The notes: generated by a model from the sequence alone, not told the origin. Positions 18,482 to 27,061 are shown, numbered from the stretch's first letter. The stretch is 64,000 nt of DNA from Candidatus Omnitrophota bacterium (GCA_040755155.1 JBFMBP010000082.1:1-64000), one strand, 5' to 3'. Program-made: numbers and translations.

Positions 18482-19624
18482 ATGCAAAGAAAATCCATTC
18501 TCATCCTGATGTTGACTCTTGCTATCGCGTTTCCCGCAGCATCCAGCGCCGCCGGTTGGGAATTTCTCTTTAACGGCAAAAACTTGAACGGTTGGAAAAT
18601 CATTGGCGATCAGGAATGGAAAGTGGAAAACGGCGCCATCGCCGTCAAGGCGGCGGGAAGCGAAATGGGATGGCTGGCGACGGAAAAGAGCTATTCCGAT
18701 TTCATTCTCAAAATGCGCTTCCAATGGCAGGGCGGCAATAGCGGCGTTCAAGTTCGCAGCCGCATCGACGGCGGCAAAATGATCGGCTATCAAGCCAACC
18801 TCGATCCCAGCCGCCCTTACGCCACCGGCTCGCTTCTCGACGAGAATGGCCGGGGGATGCTGCAGGAAACCGTTTTATCGGCGGAAAAACTCTTCAAGAA
18901 GGATCAATGGAACGAGTATGAAATATCCGCCATCGGCGACCGGATTACTCTATACGTAAACGGAATCAAAACCGCCGAGGTCTTCGATCCCGCGGGAGAT
19001 AAAAGCGGAATCATTGCGCTGCAAATGGCGCCGGGCCAAGGCGGAAGCATGGCTTGGGACGACATCCGCATTCTAGAACTGCCCAAGGGCGCGGATTGGA
19101 AATCCCTGTTCAACGGACGCGATCTGGCGCAATGGGTGAAAGTCGGCGATTCAACTTGGACGGTGGAAGACGGCTGCGTTCATGGGGCTTCTAAGAACGG
19201 CGGCTACGGCTGGCTCATGTCGCGGCAAGAATATAGCGGCTTCCATTTTTCCACCCGTTTCAAAATATCGAACGGCAACTCCGGCATCCAATTCCGCAGC
19301 TGGCGCGTGGACAATATGATTCACGGCTTCCAAGCCGATTTGGCTTCGGGCAGCGATTGGATCAACGGCCATCTCTACGACCAGAGCGAAAAGGGCGTTC
19401 TCGTCAAGCCCGATCAGGACTTCAGCAAGATCATTGATTGGAAAGGTTGGAATACTTACGAAATTACGGCCATCGGTCCCAAAGTGGAACTCTTCGTAAA
19501 CGGCGTAAAATCCATAGAGCATAACGACCCCGAGCGCCAGAAAGGCGTATTCGCCTTCCAGATTCACGCGGGCATCGTCATGGATACATGGTGGGACGAC
19601 ATTCGCATCATCCCCTTCAAATAG
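18482..19624 (+). CDS. Secreted double DUF1080 (3-keto-disaccharide-hydrolase-type) protein
   Basis: A signal peptide (about residues 1-22) precedes two copies of the DUF1080 jelly roll. Copy 1 begins FLFNGKNLNGWK (about residue 29) and has GGNSGVQVRSR. Copy 2 begins SLFNGRDLAQWVK (about residue 205) and has NGNSGIQFRSW. The pairs GYQANLD/GFQADLA and WDDIRI/WDDIRI also repeat. The family, originally DUF1080, includes enzymes reported to cleave 3-keto glycosides. Tandem copies in one chain are less usual than single ones. AAGGAG stands 8 bases before the ATG. It follows the CBM9-like gene by 39 bases, so the two are likely one unit. It may work with the Gfo/Idh enzyme at 3731, but that is inferred. 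Confidence 0.9.
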   Translation: MQRKSILILMLTLAIAFPAASSAAGWEFLFNGKNLNGWKIIGDQEWKVENGAIAVKAAGSEMGWLATEKSYSDFILKMRFQWQGGNSGVQVRSRIDGGKMIGYQANLDPSRPYATGSLLDENGRGMLQETVLSAEKLFKKDQWNEYEISAIGDRITLYVNGIKTAEVFDPAGDKSGIIALQMAPGQGGSMAWDDIRILELPKGADWKSLFNGRDLAQWVKVGDSTWTVEDGCVHGASKNGGYGWLMSRQEYSGFHFSTRFKISNGNSGIQFRSWRVDNMIHGFQADLASGSDWINGHLYDQSEKGVLVKPDQDFSKIIDWKGWNTYEITAIGPKVELFVNGVKSIEHNDPERQKGVFAFQIHAGIVMDTWWDDIRIIPFK

Positions 19625-19626
19625 TA

Positions 19627-19657
19627 GGGTGGGCTCAAAGCGAAGCGTTGCCCACCC
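19627..19657. repeat. GGTGGG-GCTTCGCT palindrome, copy 1
   Basis: GGGTGGGC (19627-19634) and GCCCACCC (19650-19657) form an 8-bp stem around AGCGAAGCG. Read on the other strand it matches the element at 27197-27227 (GGTGGG, GCTTCGCT, CCCACCCTAC). It sits between two convergent genes and could act as a bidirectional terminator, although no T-run follows. Confidence 0.7.
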
Positions 19658-19684
19658 ATATACTCATTGACTTTCGGGTAAAGA

Positions 19685-20815
19685 TCAACGAATAGTCAAT
19701 GGATAGTTTCCGTATTCTCTTAGAATGCGGATGGCGTATTCGTAACTTTCCGGCAAGACGGCGCTGCTGACGGAGTGGTCGGATTGAAACACCCACCCTC
19801 CGCCGCGCGCCGCTTGCAATTTATAAAGCGTTTCCCGGCGGATAATTTCGGGATCGTTGGACTCCAACGCGCGGATGTCGATATTGCCGATGAAAGCCAA
19901 TTTCCCTGAATATTTCTTCTTCAATTCGACGGCGTCCATCCCCGCTTTGGCTTCAACGGGATTGAAAGCGTCGAGACCGAGTTCCGCCAAATCGCCGAGC
20001 AAAGCGCGGGAATCGCCGCAGCCGTGATAAACCGCCATCAGCCCGCGGGAATGTATCAAATCGATCAGCGCTTTGACATGCGGCTTGAACAAATCGCGCC
20101 AGCGCTGCAGGCCGAAGAGCATCCCCTTGTGATAAGCGACGTCGCCCCAGATATACATTCCCGATAGCATCCCTTGGCCCGCCTCGATTTGAGTGCGGGC
20201 GAACGTCAACATAAAAGCGCCGATGCGATGGACGAAATCGGCTAATGCTTCCGGCGCCGTCGCCAACCAGATCATGGCGTTCTCGCTGCCGACGATGCGC
20301 CAGAGATATTCGAATGGTTCGCAGACGGACCCGAATACAGCGAAATCTTCGACATAGGGTTTCAATCGCTCGTTCCATGCGGGCAGGTTGCGCAACAGGG
20401 CGTCGCCTACGCCATTGATCTGGTCGTCCCCACCCGAATAAAAACGCCGCGAGTCGGCGGGATCGTCGAAAGTGAAATCGGCCATTTCATCGGGATGGTT
20501 GATAGAAAATGATTCGTAGGAAGGCATGGGATATTCGCCGCTGCGGCGAATGACGGCGCCGAATCCCGTCTTCACCCATACGTCATCGCCCTCCTGCTTG
20601 ACGATTTCGAACGGCTGGATGCGCGGATCCATATTGGGCGTGATGACGACGTAATCCAAATCGAAATGGCGGTAAGGATCGAAATCGTCTCCCCATTTCT
20701 CCCGGCAGCGCTTCATAAATCCCGTCCAAAAAAATTCTCCGGCGGGTATGCGATCCCCTTCTTTATGCAACAAAGCGAGCCGCATCCGTTCGATTTTTCC
20801 CTGCGCTTTTCCCAT
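19685..20815 (-). CDS. Uroporphyrinogen decarboxylase (UroD)-superfamily protein
   Basis: The fold is that of UroD and of the cobalamin-dependent methyltransferases MtaA/MtbA. The N-terminus (KIERMRLALLHKEGDRIPAGEF) is typical of the methyltransferase-like branch. YHGCGD at about 263-268 carries the H264-x-C266 pair that in MtaA-type proteins helps bind zinc. The C-terminal GGGWVFQSDHSVSSAVLP matches the end of this family. True UroD substrate-binding residues are not evident and no haem genes are near. A corrinoid or methyl-transfer role in sugar or methoxy-compound use is therefore more likely than haem synthesis. GAGGAACAACC precedes the ATG. The gene converges with the DUF1080 gene across a palindrome. 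Confidence 0.85.
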   Translation of the reverse strand: MGKAQGKIERMRLALLHKEGDRIPAGEFFWTGFMKRCREKWGDDFDPYRHFDLDYVVITPNMDPRIQPFEIVKQEGDDVWVKTGFGAVIRRSGEYPMPSYESFSINHPDEMADFTFDDPADSRRFYSGGDDQINGVGDALLRNLPAWNERLKPYVEDFAVFGSVCEPFEYLWRIVGSENAMIWLATAPEALADFVHRIGAFMLTFARTQIEAGQGMLSGMYIWGDVAYHKGMLFGLQRWRDLFKPHVKALIDLIHSRGLMAVYHGCGDSRALLGDLAELGLDAFNPVEAKAGMDAVELKKKYSGKLAFIGNIDIRALESNDPEIIRRETLYKLQAARGGGWVFQSDHSVSSAVLPESYEYAIRILREYGNYPLTIR

Positions 20816-21010
20816 GGTTGTTCCTCAAGATAAATAGATAAAGCGATCTTCAAGCGGTTTCTCTTGAATGTCAAGTTTTTCTTCGGAAGACATTTTCGTC
20901 TATTTGCAAATTTTCAATAATAGACACTTCAAAAAATAGAGCAATGTATAATATGATAGATTGAATGTCCGAATTGCCGGGAATAACCAAATTCGATGGG
21001 AGGAAAAAAG

Positions 21011-22147
21011 ATGAAGAAAACTATGTGGATCGCAGTAGGATTGTTATTGGCGGCGGGCGTTGGCTACGCGCAGGACGAGTTTTTCAAGATTATGGATTTC
21101 GAGGAACAGGAACCACCCGCCATTAGCGCGAGTTGGGACTTCTTTACGGGATTCAGCGTAGAAGGCGAGCCGGTTCATGGCGGCAATTATTCGCTCATCC
21201 TCGATATTACCAGCGGAACCGGAGGCTGGAATTTTTCCACCTGGCAGTTCCCCGCCGATGTGGGTACTGTTGACCTATCCAATACCGACGAAATCAACAT
21301 CTGGGTAAACGCCAACAGTATTTTTCAAATGAATTTTGAATTCGGCGGCGCCAATCTCGGTTATCGAGGTTATACGGCGGATGATTTGGGGACGTGGAAA
21401 AAATTGTGCTGGTGGTATCCCGAAGAGACGGCTTCCGCGTTCACGGCGGTGAATAGTTGGGGGTCTTTCATTAATCCAGCGGCGATGGGCGGTTTTCCCG
21501 AAGGCTTTTCGGGCACGATCTATATGGACGATATCCAAGCCCGCATTCGAAAAGAAACGCCGGAGCGGGAGTATTTTCTCCTGAATGGTTTCAATTCGGA
21601 CGCCGACCTAGCCAATGTTACCGTGCACACAGCGGGCGGCATCGTGAAGGGCGGAGCGGTTGCGCCTACGGAAGGCGACGGCTATCTGAAAGTAACTCTC
21701 TCCGACGCGGGGAATAGCCGGTTCACTCTCGATGTGACGAAAATCCCGGAATTTCAAAATTACGACCGCATCCATTTCGATTTGTATATGGATGGAACAG
21801 CCACCGGCTATTGGGGCAATTTCGGATTGTATCTCGATACCAGCGATGCCAGCGGCAATCCAATTACGTCCGGTTTCACCCTCGTTAATGGATCGTATGC
21901 CGCCGTGGCAACGAAACAATGGCATACGTTCGTTCAGCAATACGGCCCAGTGCAAGGAACCGATGGCTTCTTGATGCAAAATCTGATAAAAGACTCCATC
22001 GCCCCTATCTACGCAATGCCGGGCGCTTCGATCGCTATTCGTTTAAATACGAACGGCGGCGGCGTGGAAGGAGTGCCGCTTTACGTCGACAACATTCGCC
22101 TTTCTCGCGTTAAAGGATCGGCCGTTTCCGATTGGGATTTGTATTGA
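21011..22147 (+). CDS. Secreted carbohydrate-binding-like beta-sandwich protein
   Basis: I place the start at 21011 because the in-frame ATG at 20996 lies on the GGAGG ribosome site that serves 21011. A signal peptide (MKKTMWIAVGLLLAAGVGYAQ) is followed by two similar beta-sandwich halves. The first runs from about residue 20 to 180 and ends SGTIYMDDIQAR. The second runs from about 185 to 370 and ends VPLYVDNIRLSR. These ends match the IDDIK-type ends of jelly-roll carbohydrate-binding modules, including those in the protein at 16613. No catalytic motif is visible. It probably binds glycans or surfaces. A strong terminator follows directly. Confidence 0.75.
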   Translation: MKKTMWIAVGLLLAAGVGYAQDEFFKIMDFEEQEPPAISASWDFFTGFSVEGEPVHGGNYSLILDITSGTGGWNFSTWQFPADVGTVDLSNTDEINIWVNANSIFQMNFEFGGANLGYRGYTADDLGTWKKLCWWYPEETASAFTAVNSWGSFINPAAMGGFPEGFSGTIYMDDIQARIRKETPEREYFLLNGFNSDADLANVTVHTAGGIVKGGAVAPTEGDGYLKVTLSDAGNSRFTLDVTKIPEFQNYDRIHFDLYMDGTATGYWGNFGLYLDTSDASGNPITSGFTLVNGSYAAVATKQWHTFVQQYGPVQGTDGFLMQNLIKDSIAPIYAMPGASIAIRLNTNGGGVEGVPLYVDNIRLSRVKGSAVSDWDLY

Positions 22148-22166
22148 GCAGAAGGAATAAGAAAAA

Positions 22167-22199
22167 GGCGGGAGCGCTTTTTATGCGTTCCCGCCATTC
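22167..22199 (+). terminator. Rho-independent-type terminator
   Basis: GGCGGGAGCG (22167-22176) pairs with CGTTCCCGCC (22186-22195) over 10 bp with one G-T pair, followed by ATTCTTT. It lies 20 bases after the stop of the carbohydrate-binding-like gene. Confidence 0.85.
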
Positions 22200-22207
22200 T
22201 TTAGTTC

Positions 22208-22236
22208 GTAGGATGGGTTGAGTTGTTTGACCCATC
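22208..22236. repeat. GTAGGATGGGTT palindrome, second copy
   Basis: GTAGGATGGGTTGAG, loop, GACCCATC forms a short stem. It is related to the element at 11569-11649. It stands directly downstream of a terminator in the spacer 22148-22416. Confidence 0.6.
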
Positions 22237-22271
22237 AATTATTTTATACCAACCTGCAATTAGATTGTAAC

Positions 22272-22369
22272 TTATAATTCCCTCGCCCTCTGGGAGAGGG
22301 TTAGGGTGAGGGAATTATAAGTCTAATAATATCAACCCTCACCTAACCTCTCCCAATCTTGGGAGAGGA
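22272..22369. repeat. CCCTCACC/GGGAGAGG composite palindrome
   Basis: TTATAATTCCCTC at 22272-22284 is mirrored by GAGGGAATTATAA at 22308-22320, and the inner part reads CTGGGAGAGGGTTAGGG. A second arm, CAACCCTCACCTAACCTCTCCC with TTGGGAGAGG, follows at 22334-22369. Such CCCTCACCCTAACCCTCTCCC elements are widespread intergenic repeats. A degenerate relative is seen at 36706-36744. Confidence 0.75.
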
Positions 22370-22416
22370 ATTTTAAAAGCAACGAATTCAAAAGTGATTG
22401 GTATTATACGTCATTC

Positions 22417-23889
22417 TTATGCGTGAACGTAAGGATTCCATTCCAGACCCGGAATATCGAAAAGGTTCTCTTTTTCTTCGTAAACCAGGCGGATGTCTTT
22501 GAAGCGGCAGAAGCGCCGCAGGTCTTGCGTATAATCGCCGTAAAAGACGACGCGGTGCAGTCCGCACGACCAATTTTCCAGGATGTGTTGCGCGTCATTG
22601 ACTTTCATGGCGATCTTGGTACGGCATCCGCTGTCCGAATCGGGATTGTCGATGATTTCGCCGGTGGCGTAGAGCAAAATGTCCGTCCCAATCAATCGGC
22701 TCATGGCGACTTTTTGCCCCAACCGCATTTTGACCTGCAAAGAAGCGCCGCGCGCGTCTTCGAGATGGTTGCGGATGATATACTTGCATTGTTCGCCGTC
22801 CGGGCCGTCCATCTTGATCGGCGACACGCAGTGGGCGTGGATGATCGTGTTTCTAGGCAAATCGAAGACGGGATCGCTGACAAAGCCCGGTTTTCCGGTT
22901 AGATATTGGAAAATCAGGTGAGTTATCGAGGATTTGATATCCGCTTCGCAGACGCCGCCCAAGCCCATGCTGTCCAGGCGCGAGAAGCCCAGGCAAGGAT
23001 AAGCCAATCCCTTATCCATCAAACCAAGCCCCAAGCAATTGATCGTAATGAGATCCGCTCCTTCGTCCTCCAACACTTTCACCATCGCCAAATACATGCG
23101 CGAAGCGTTGTATATCTCCTCCTTCGTCGGTTCGACGATTTTTTCCGCTTCCCGGATCCATCGTTCCGCATCTTCTTTTACTTTTGCATCGTTGGCGGCA
23201 TGATACGCGGCGGCTAGTTGGTCGTAGGGAATGGTTTTGATTTGCGTTCCGAATTTGGTTTTAATGGCGTTTTCGTATTCTTCACCCGGCCCCTTGCCGG
23301 TCATCATATAAAGCACTTTCGCTTCCTTGAGCCGGTGAATGGCGCGGAACGGGCGGACAGCGGCGGCGATGTCGCCGAAATCGCTGGTCGGCAGTACTTC
23401 GATCTTCTCTCCCCGTTTTTGCAGAGAGGCGATGGTATGCCATTCGTGCCCCGCATAGAGGGGAGCGAATAGGATGACGGGGACTTTCAATTTCAGCATG
23501 GATTCCAGATACGATCCGGCGCCCATCGTCAAATGCAGAACCAGAATTCCGTCCAAGTCTTTGAACTTCTCCAGGACGGCGGCCATTTGTTCGTCCGTCG
23601 AAACCAGGTCTCCGCCAACGAATTCGATATCCTCCAGCGCCAGACTCAACTTGGCGAATTCCTCTTCGAACTGTTTCATCTCCATGTTTAGATCGACGGT
23701 CGCCTTTGGCCAGCCGGGATGAACATGGCCCACGTATACTTTACCAATCCGCGTTTTCGTCATGCCTCGGCGCAGGGGTAGGACCGGTTCCGCTGCAGCG
23801 GCGGAAGCGGGCTTCATCATGGCGCTCATGCAAACCGCGCTCATGGCGGTTGCGCTGATAAACTCTCGGCGTTTCATTCCTTTTTCCAT
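22417..23889 (-). CDS. Tat-exported L-fucose/L-arabinose isomerase-fold protein
   Basis: I start it at the ATG at 23889, which has GAGGTG 6 bases upstream. The leader has twin arginines (MKRREFISATAMSA) and a hydrophobic stretch ending near Ala-Ser-Ala. The mature part resembles FucI/AraA-type isomerases: an N-terminal Rossmann-like part with GILVLHLTMGAGSY, and a C-terminal core with GGVCEADIKSSIT (Glu at about 315), LTGKPGFVSDPVFD (Asp at about 339) and NTIIHAHC (His at 353 and 355), in the places of the metal-binding Glu, Asp and His of FucI. Known FucI and AraA are cytoplasmic and lack Tat leaders, so export is unusual. Substrate unknown. It stands alone between a repeat-filled spacer and an FG-GAP gene on the same strand. 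Confidence 0.8.
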   Translation of the reverse strand: MEKGMKRREFISATAMSAVCMSAMMKPASAAAAEPVLPLRRGMTKTRIGKVYVGHVHPGWPKATVDLNMEMKQFEEEFAKLSLALEDIEFVGGDLVSTDEQMAAVLEKFKDLDGILVLHLTMGAGSYLESMLKLKVPVILFAPLYAGHEWHTIASLQKRGEKIEVLPTSDFGDIAAAVRPFRAIHRLKEAKVLYMMTGKGPGEEYENAIKTKFGTQIKTIPYDQLAAAYHAANDAKVKEDAERWIREAEKIVEPTKEEIYNASRMYLAMVKVLEDEGADLITINCLGLGLMDKGLAYPCLGFSRLDSMGLGGVCEADIKSSITHLIFQYLTGKPGFVSDPVFDLPRNTIIHAHCVSPIKMDGPDGEQCKYIIRNHLEDARGASLQVKMRLGQKVAMSRLIGTDILLYATGEIIDNPDSDSGCRTKIAMKVNDAQHILENWSCGLHRVVFYGDYTQDLRRFCRFKDIRLVYEEKENLFDIPGLEWNPYVHA

Positions 23890-24004
23890 GGACTTCACCT
23901 CTTGAACATGCGTAAGATGAATGATGCTGATTGATCCTCAACATATCACGGATAAAAAGGGAAATATACGGCGATTTGAGTATGCGTTTTTAGTCCCTGG
24001 ATAT

Positions 24005-25633
24005 TTATTGCGTTTTCAACCGCAGAAGAATCCCAAGCAAGTCGCTTCCATCGGCGATTCCATCCGCATTCCAGTCTGCCGCCGAACTGGCCATTCCCCA
24101 ACCATGTTGGAAAAAGAATAGATCAAGCGGCGTCAACCTCCCATCCGCGTTAAAATCTATAAAGGCGGGAACGAAGGGAACGAGAAAAGCGAACGCTTCT
24201 GCGTCATCCTTGTTACCCGGAACGCCAACGAATAGGTCCTGATGCCCGTCTTGATTGAGGTCCCCCAAGAAATGGACGGATAGTCCAAATTGATCGCCGT
24301 CTTTTTTCCCGTAAAAAGCGATGGACGAAGTTTTTGCGATTTGTTCCATCATGCCACGTTTCAAGTTCGCACCGTTGACGATGTATACGGTTCCGGTATG
24401 ACTGGTTGCGTCCGCCGGGCTGACGGCGCGAAACGCCCCGGCGGCGATAAGAGTCCCGGAAGTGGAAATGCTTTCCCCCAATCCGGAATTGGCAATCCAA
24501 TGTCCCAACAGGATGGCGTCTCCTGGCGCTTCTTTCGTTATATTTATTGATGGCGTTGCGTTGGCTGAGCCAGGGATGATTGCAATCAGTCCCGTCGGCG
24601 CCGTTCCGCCGCCGATATTGCCGGAAGCTAGTCCGGCAATGAGATCGGCTCGTCCGTCTCCCGTCGCGTCTCCGCCTTTGATAACGCTTACGGCATGCAT
24701 ATTGGGATCGGGGAAAAGTTGGAAGGATATCTCCCGGACGGCGAGTGGAATTTCGTTGTAATTGTATGTTCCCGTCAACGCCGTCCCGCCGGGTAGAATC
24801 ATGATCGTTCCTTTGGGATTTTCCTCCTGAGTTACTCCCGTAAAGAGAGCAAGGTCTGAAGAGCCGTCCTGTGTATAATCCCCGATGAATTCAAAGGCAT
24901 TCCCGAAGTATCCGATGCCAGAATCGGTTTTAGGGCCTAGAATCGTTAGCGTCGATGTCTGATCCAGGTTGTTGGTTTGGATGATTTTTTCGGGAAACGA
25001 TCTTTGTCCGTAAATTGCATAGACGGCTTCTTGACCATCCCTTTCTGCGCTGACGCCCGCCCGGTAAATGAGTAAATCGTTGAGAGCGTCGTTATTGAAT
25101 GTGTCGCCGTCCGCCAGGGAAAAACCCAACAATTCGCCCGGACTGCCTTCTACAATAAGAGCGAATAAATCCTCATCCTCCACGCTGGCGGAGGCGGGAG
25201 GATATTGGGAGCCTTTCAAGACGTAAACCCTTCCGCCAACGCCGTCGAAAGGCGCTCCGATGGCGATGTCTTTGTATCCATCGTTATCGAAATCCCCCAG
25301 CGCCGAAATGGAAAAGCCGAATCCGCTTCCATCGTTTCCCTTGATGGCGAAGCCTTTATTGCGCAGATTGGAGAGATCGATGGAATCGGGTTGATTGCGG
25401 TTGCCCAGGATAATATTGACCTTATCGTTGAAAGGTTCTCCGATCGCCAATTCGGATTCGCCCGTGCGCGTGAAATTGCCGATGATTTTTACGATATAGC
25501 CCGTCATCCCATCCGCCGAACCGCCTACGAACCTTGTTGTTCCCATCGGTGGGAAATTCATATCGATAGGTTGTCCATACGCTCCAATGACAATGAATAA
25601 TTGCATATGGATAAGATAGAAAAATTTCTTCAT
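24005..25633 (-). CDS. Secreted FG-GAP protein with C-terminal dockerin-like domain
   Basis: A signal peptide (about residues 1-20) is followed by FG-GAP/integrin-alpha-type repeats. These have the pattern GFSISALGDFDNDGYKDIAIGAP, seen again as LSVHFLGDLNQDGHQDLFVGVP and GGDATGDGRADLIAG. Such repeats build a calcium-binding beta-propeller. The last 50 residues contain two EF-hand-like loops, DFNADGRLTPLD and DWNADGIADGSD, each with Asp/Asn at positions 1, 3, 5 and 12. Two such loops in tandem define type I dockerin modules, which bind cohesins. No cohesin was found in the window. GGGAG precedes the ATG at 25633. The gene is separate from the isomerase-like gene by 115 bases. Confidence 0.85.
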   Translation of the reverse strand: MKKFFYLIHMQLFIVIGAYGQPIDMNFPPMGTTRFVGGSADGMTGYIVKIIGNFTRTGESELAIGEPFNDKVNIILGNRNQPDSIDLSNLRNKGFAIKGNDGSGFGFSISALGDFDNDGYKDIAIGAPFDGVGGRVYVLKGSQYPPASASVEDEDLFALIVEGSPGELLGFSLADGDTFNNDALNDLLIYRAGVSAERDGQEAVYAIYGQRSFPEKIIQTNNLDQTSTLTILGPKTDSGIGYFGNAFEFIGDYTQDGSSDLALFTGVTQEENPKGTIMILPGGTALTGTYNYNEIPLAVREISFQLFPDPNMHAVSVIKGGDATGDGRADLIAGLASGNIGGGTAPTGLIAIIPGSANATPSINITKEAPGDAILLGHWIANSGLGESISTSGTLIAAGAFRAVSPADATSHTGTVYIVNGANLKRGMMEQIAKTSSIAFYGKKDGDQFGLSVHFLGDLNQDGHQDLFVGVPGNKDDAEAFAFLVPFVPAFIDFNADGRLTPLDLFFFQHGWGMASSAADWNADGIADGSDLLGILLRLKTQ

Positions 25634-25806
25634 TGCCGACTCCCGTCTATGCGAATTCGCCCGAACCGCATGGAATAAGGCGATGGAATACGGCCTGGAT
25701 GCGCAAGCCGCTCTCCTGTTATTTATTCGAATGTATCATAATAAAGAGGAAAAGTCTTAACGGATAGTTGGAATATTGCCGATTCTTTTTATCATCCGGC
25801 TTCATC

Positions 25807-26496
25807 ATGAGTGATCTATTCGGAAAAAAAATTTTGCTAACTTCCGGCCCCACATGCGCGCCGCTGGACGCGGTCCGCTATATCGCCAATCGCTCAACGG
25901 GAAGACTGGGATCGGCGATCGCCTATGAATTGCATCGCCGAGGAGCGGAGTTGATCCATCTCGCGGGCGAGAACAGCTTCACGTCTCAACAATTGCATCC
26001 CGGCGAAGATTTATCCCGCATCCGCGTCGAACGCTTCTTAATGGTGGAGGATTTGAAAGACAAGTTGCGCCGTCATTTGCTCGAGGATTCCCTCGACGCC
26101 GTTCTCATGGCGGCCGCCGTTTTGGATTACGTTCCCGCCGATCCTCTACCCGGCAAGAAATCGTCGCAGGACGGCGAATGGATTATCCGGCTGAAGCGGG
26201 GAGAGAAATTGATCGAACATATTCGCGTTTGGGCGCCGCACGTTTTTCTCGTCGGCTTCAAACTGGAGGCGGATATTACGCTAGAAGAATTGTCGGCGCG
26301 CGCCGGAGATTTAATGGATCGCAGCGGCGCGGCGTTGGTTCTGGCCAACCGCCTGGAAGAGATCGGAAACGAAAACCATGTGGGCTATATCATCGAACGC
26401 ATCGCCGGTTCTACGGATTGCGTCATATCGCCTCCATTGCGTGCGCGTGAAGAGATCGCCGCACGGCTGGCGGACCGGCTGAGCGAAGGCCTGTAA
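25807..26496 (+). CDS. coaB: Phosphopantothenate-cysteine ligase (CoaB), stand-alone
   Basis: CoaB joins 4'-phosphopantothenate to cysteine with CTP or ATP in coenzyme A synthesis. The protein starts SDLFGKKILLTSGPTCAPLDAVRYIANRSTGRLG, matching the usual [24 protein letters not shown] pattern, and has AAAVLDYVPAD (about 112-122) and VGFKLE (about 161-166), the normal VxAAAVADY and VGFxxE motifs. I prefer the ATG at 25807 because the family begins shortly before ILLTSG. In most bacteria CoaB is fused behind CoaC. Here it is separate and lies upstream of coaC, 25 bases apart, in the reverse of the usual domain order. Length 229 aa fits the CoaB half. Confidence 0.9.
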   Translation: MSDLFGKKILLTSGPTCAPLDAVRYIANRSTGRLGSAIAYELHRRGAELIHLAGENSFTSQQLHPGEDLSRIRVERFLMVEDLKDKLRRHLLEDSLDAVLMAAAVLDYVPADPLPGKKSSQDGEWIIRLKRGEKLIEHIRVWAPHVFLVGFKLEADITLEELSARAGDLMDRSGAALVLANRLEEIGNENHVGYIIERIAGSTDCVISPPLRAREEIAARLADRLSEGL

Positions 26497-26521
26497 TAGC
26501 GAAACGGGGGAAAAGAGTAAA

Positions 26522-27061
26522 ATGATTGTCGAAGGGAAAAATATTCTTTTAGGCGTAACCGGCGGCATCGCCGCGTATAAATCCGCCGTATTGGCGCGGT
26601 TATTCAAGAAGGCCTCCGCTGACGTGCGGGTGATTATGACCGAGTCGGCGCAAAAGTTCATCGCTCCCTTGACGATGGCCGCCTTGTCCCAAAATCCCGT
26701 CGGCCTGGATATGTTCGCGCACCCTCCCATTCATGAAGTGCGCCATATCGCCTGGGCGGAATGGGCGGATATCGCCGTTATCGCTCCCGCCACGGCCAAT
26801 TGCCTCGCCAAAGCGGCGGCGGGATTAGCGGACGACCTTCTATCCACCACCATTCTCTCTTTGGAGTGTCCTTTGATTATCGCCCCGGCGATGCACCGCC
26901 AGATGTGGGCGCATCCCGCTACCCAAAGAAACATCGAAACTTTGCGCAGTTTCGGCTATCGCATCATCGAACCGGCGGTAGGGGAATTGGCGTCGGGAGA
27001 CGTCGGCGCTGGACGAATGCGCGAACCCGAAGAGATTTTCGATTTTATAACTCAGTTATGA
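26522..27061 (+). CDS. coaC: Phosphopantothenoylcysteine decarboxylase (CoaC), stand-alone
   Basis: This flavoprotein decarboxylates 4'-phosphopantothenoylcysteine to 4'-phosphopantetheine. GVTGGIAAYK (11-20) binds FMN and His75 in EVRHIAW is the catalytic histidine. The PxMNxxMW motif reads PAMHRQMW, so the usual Asn125 (E. coli numbering, which matches this protein without gaps) is His. The usual ACGDVGxGRM reads ASGDVGAGRM, so the Cys158 that in E. coli reduces the enethiol intermediate is Ser. I recall a PAMH form in actinobacterial CoaBC proteins, so this may be a natural variant and not loss of function. It follows coaB by 25 bases and probably shares its transcript. Confidence 0.9.
   Translation: MIVEGKNILLGVTGGIAAYKSAVLARLFKKASADVRVIMTESAQKFIAPLTMAALSQNPVGLDMFAHPPIHEVRHIAWAEWADIAVIAPATANCLAKAAAGLADDLLSTTILSLECPLIIAPAMHRQMWAHPATQRNIETLRSFGYRIIEPAVGELASGDVGAGRMREPEEIFDFITQL

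Noticed and set aside
20996-21010. Upstream ATG of the carbohydrate-binding-like gene
   Set aside because: It overlaps the GGAGG box that serves the ATG at 21011.
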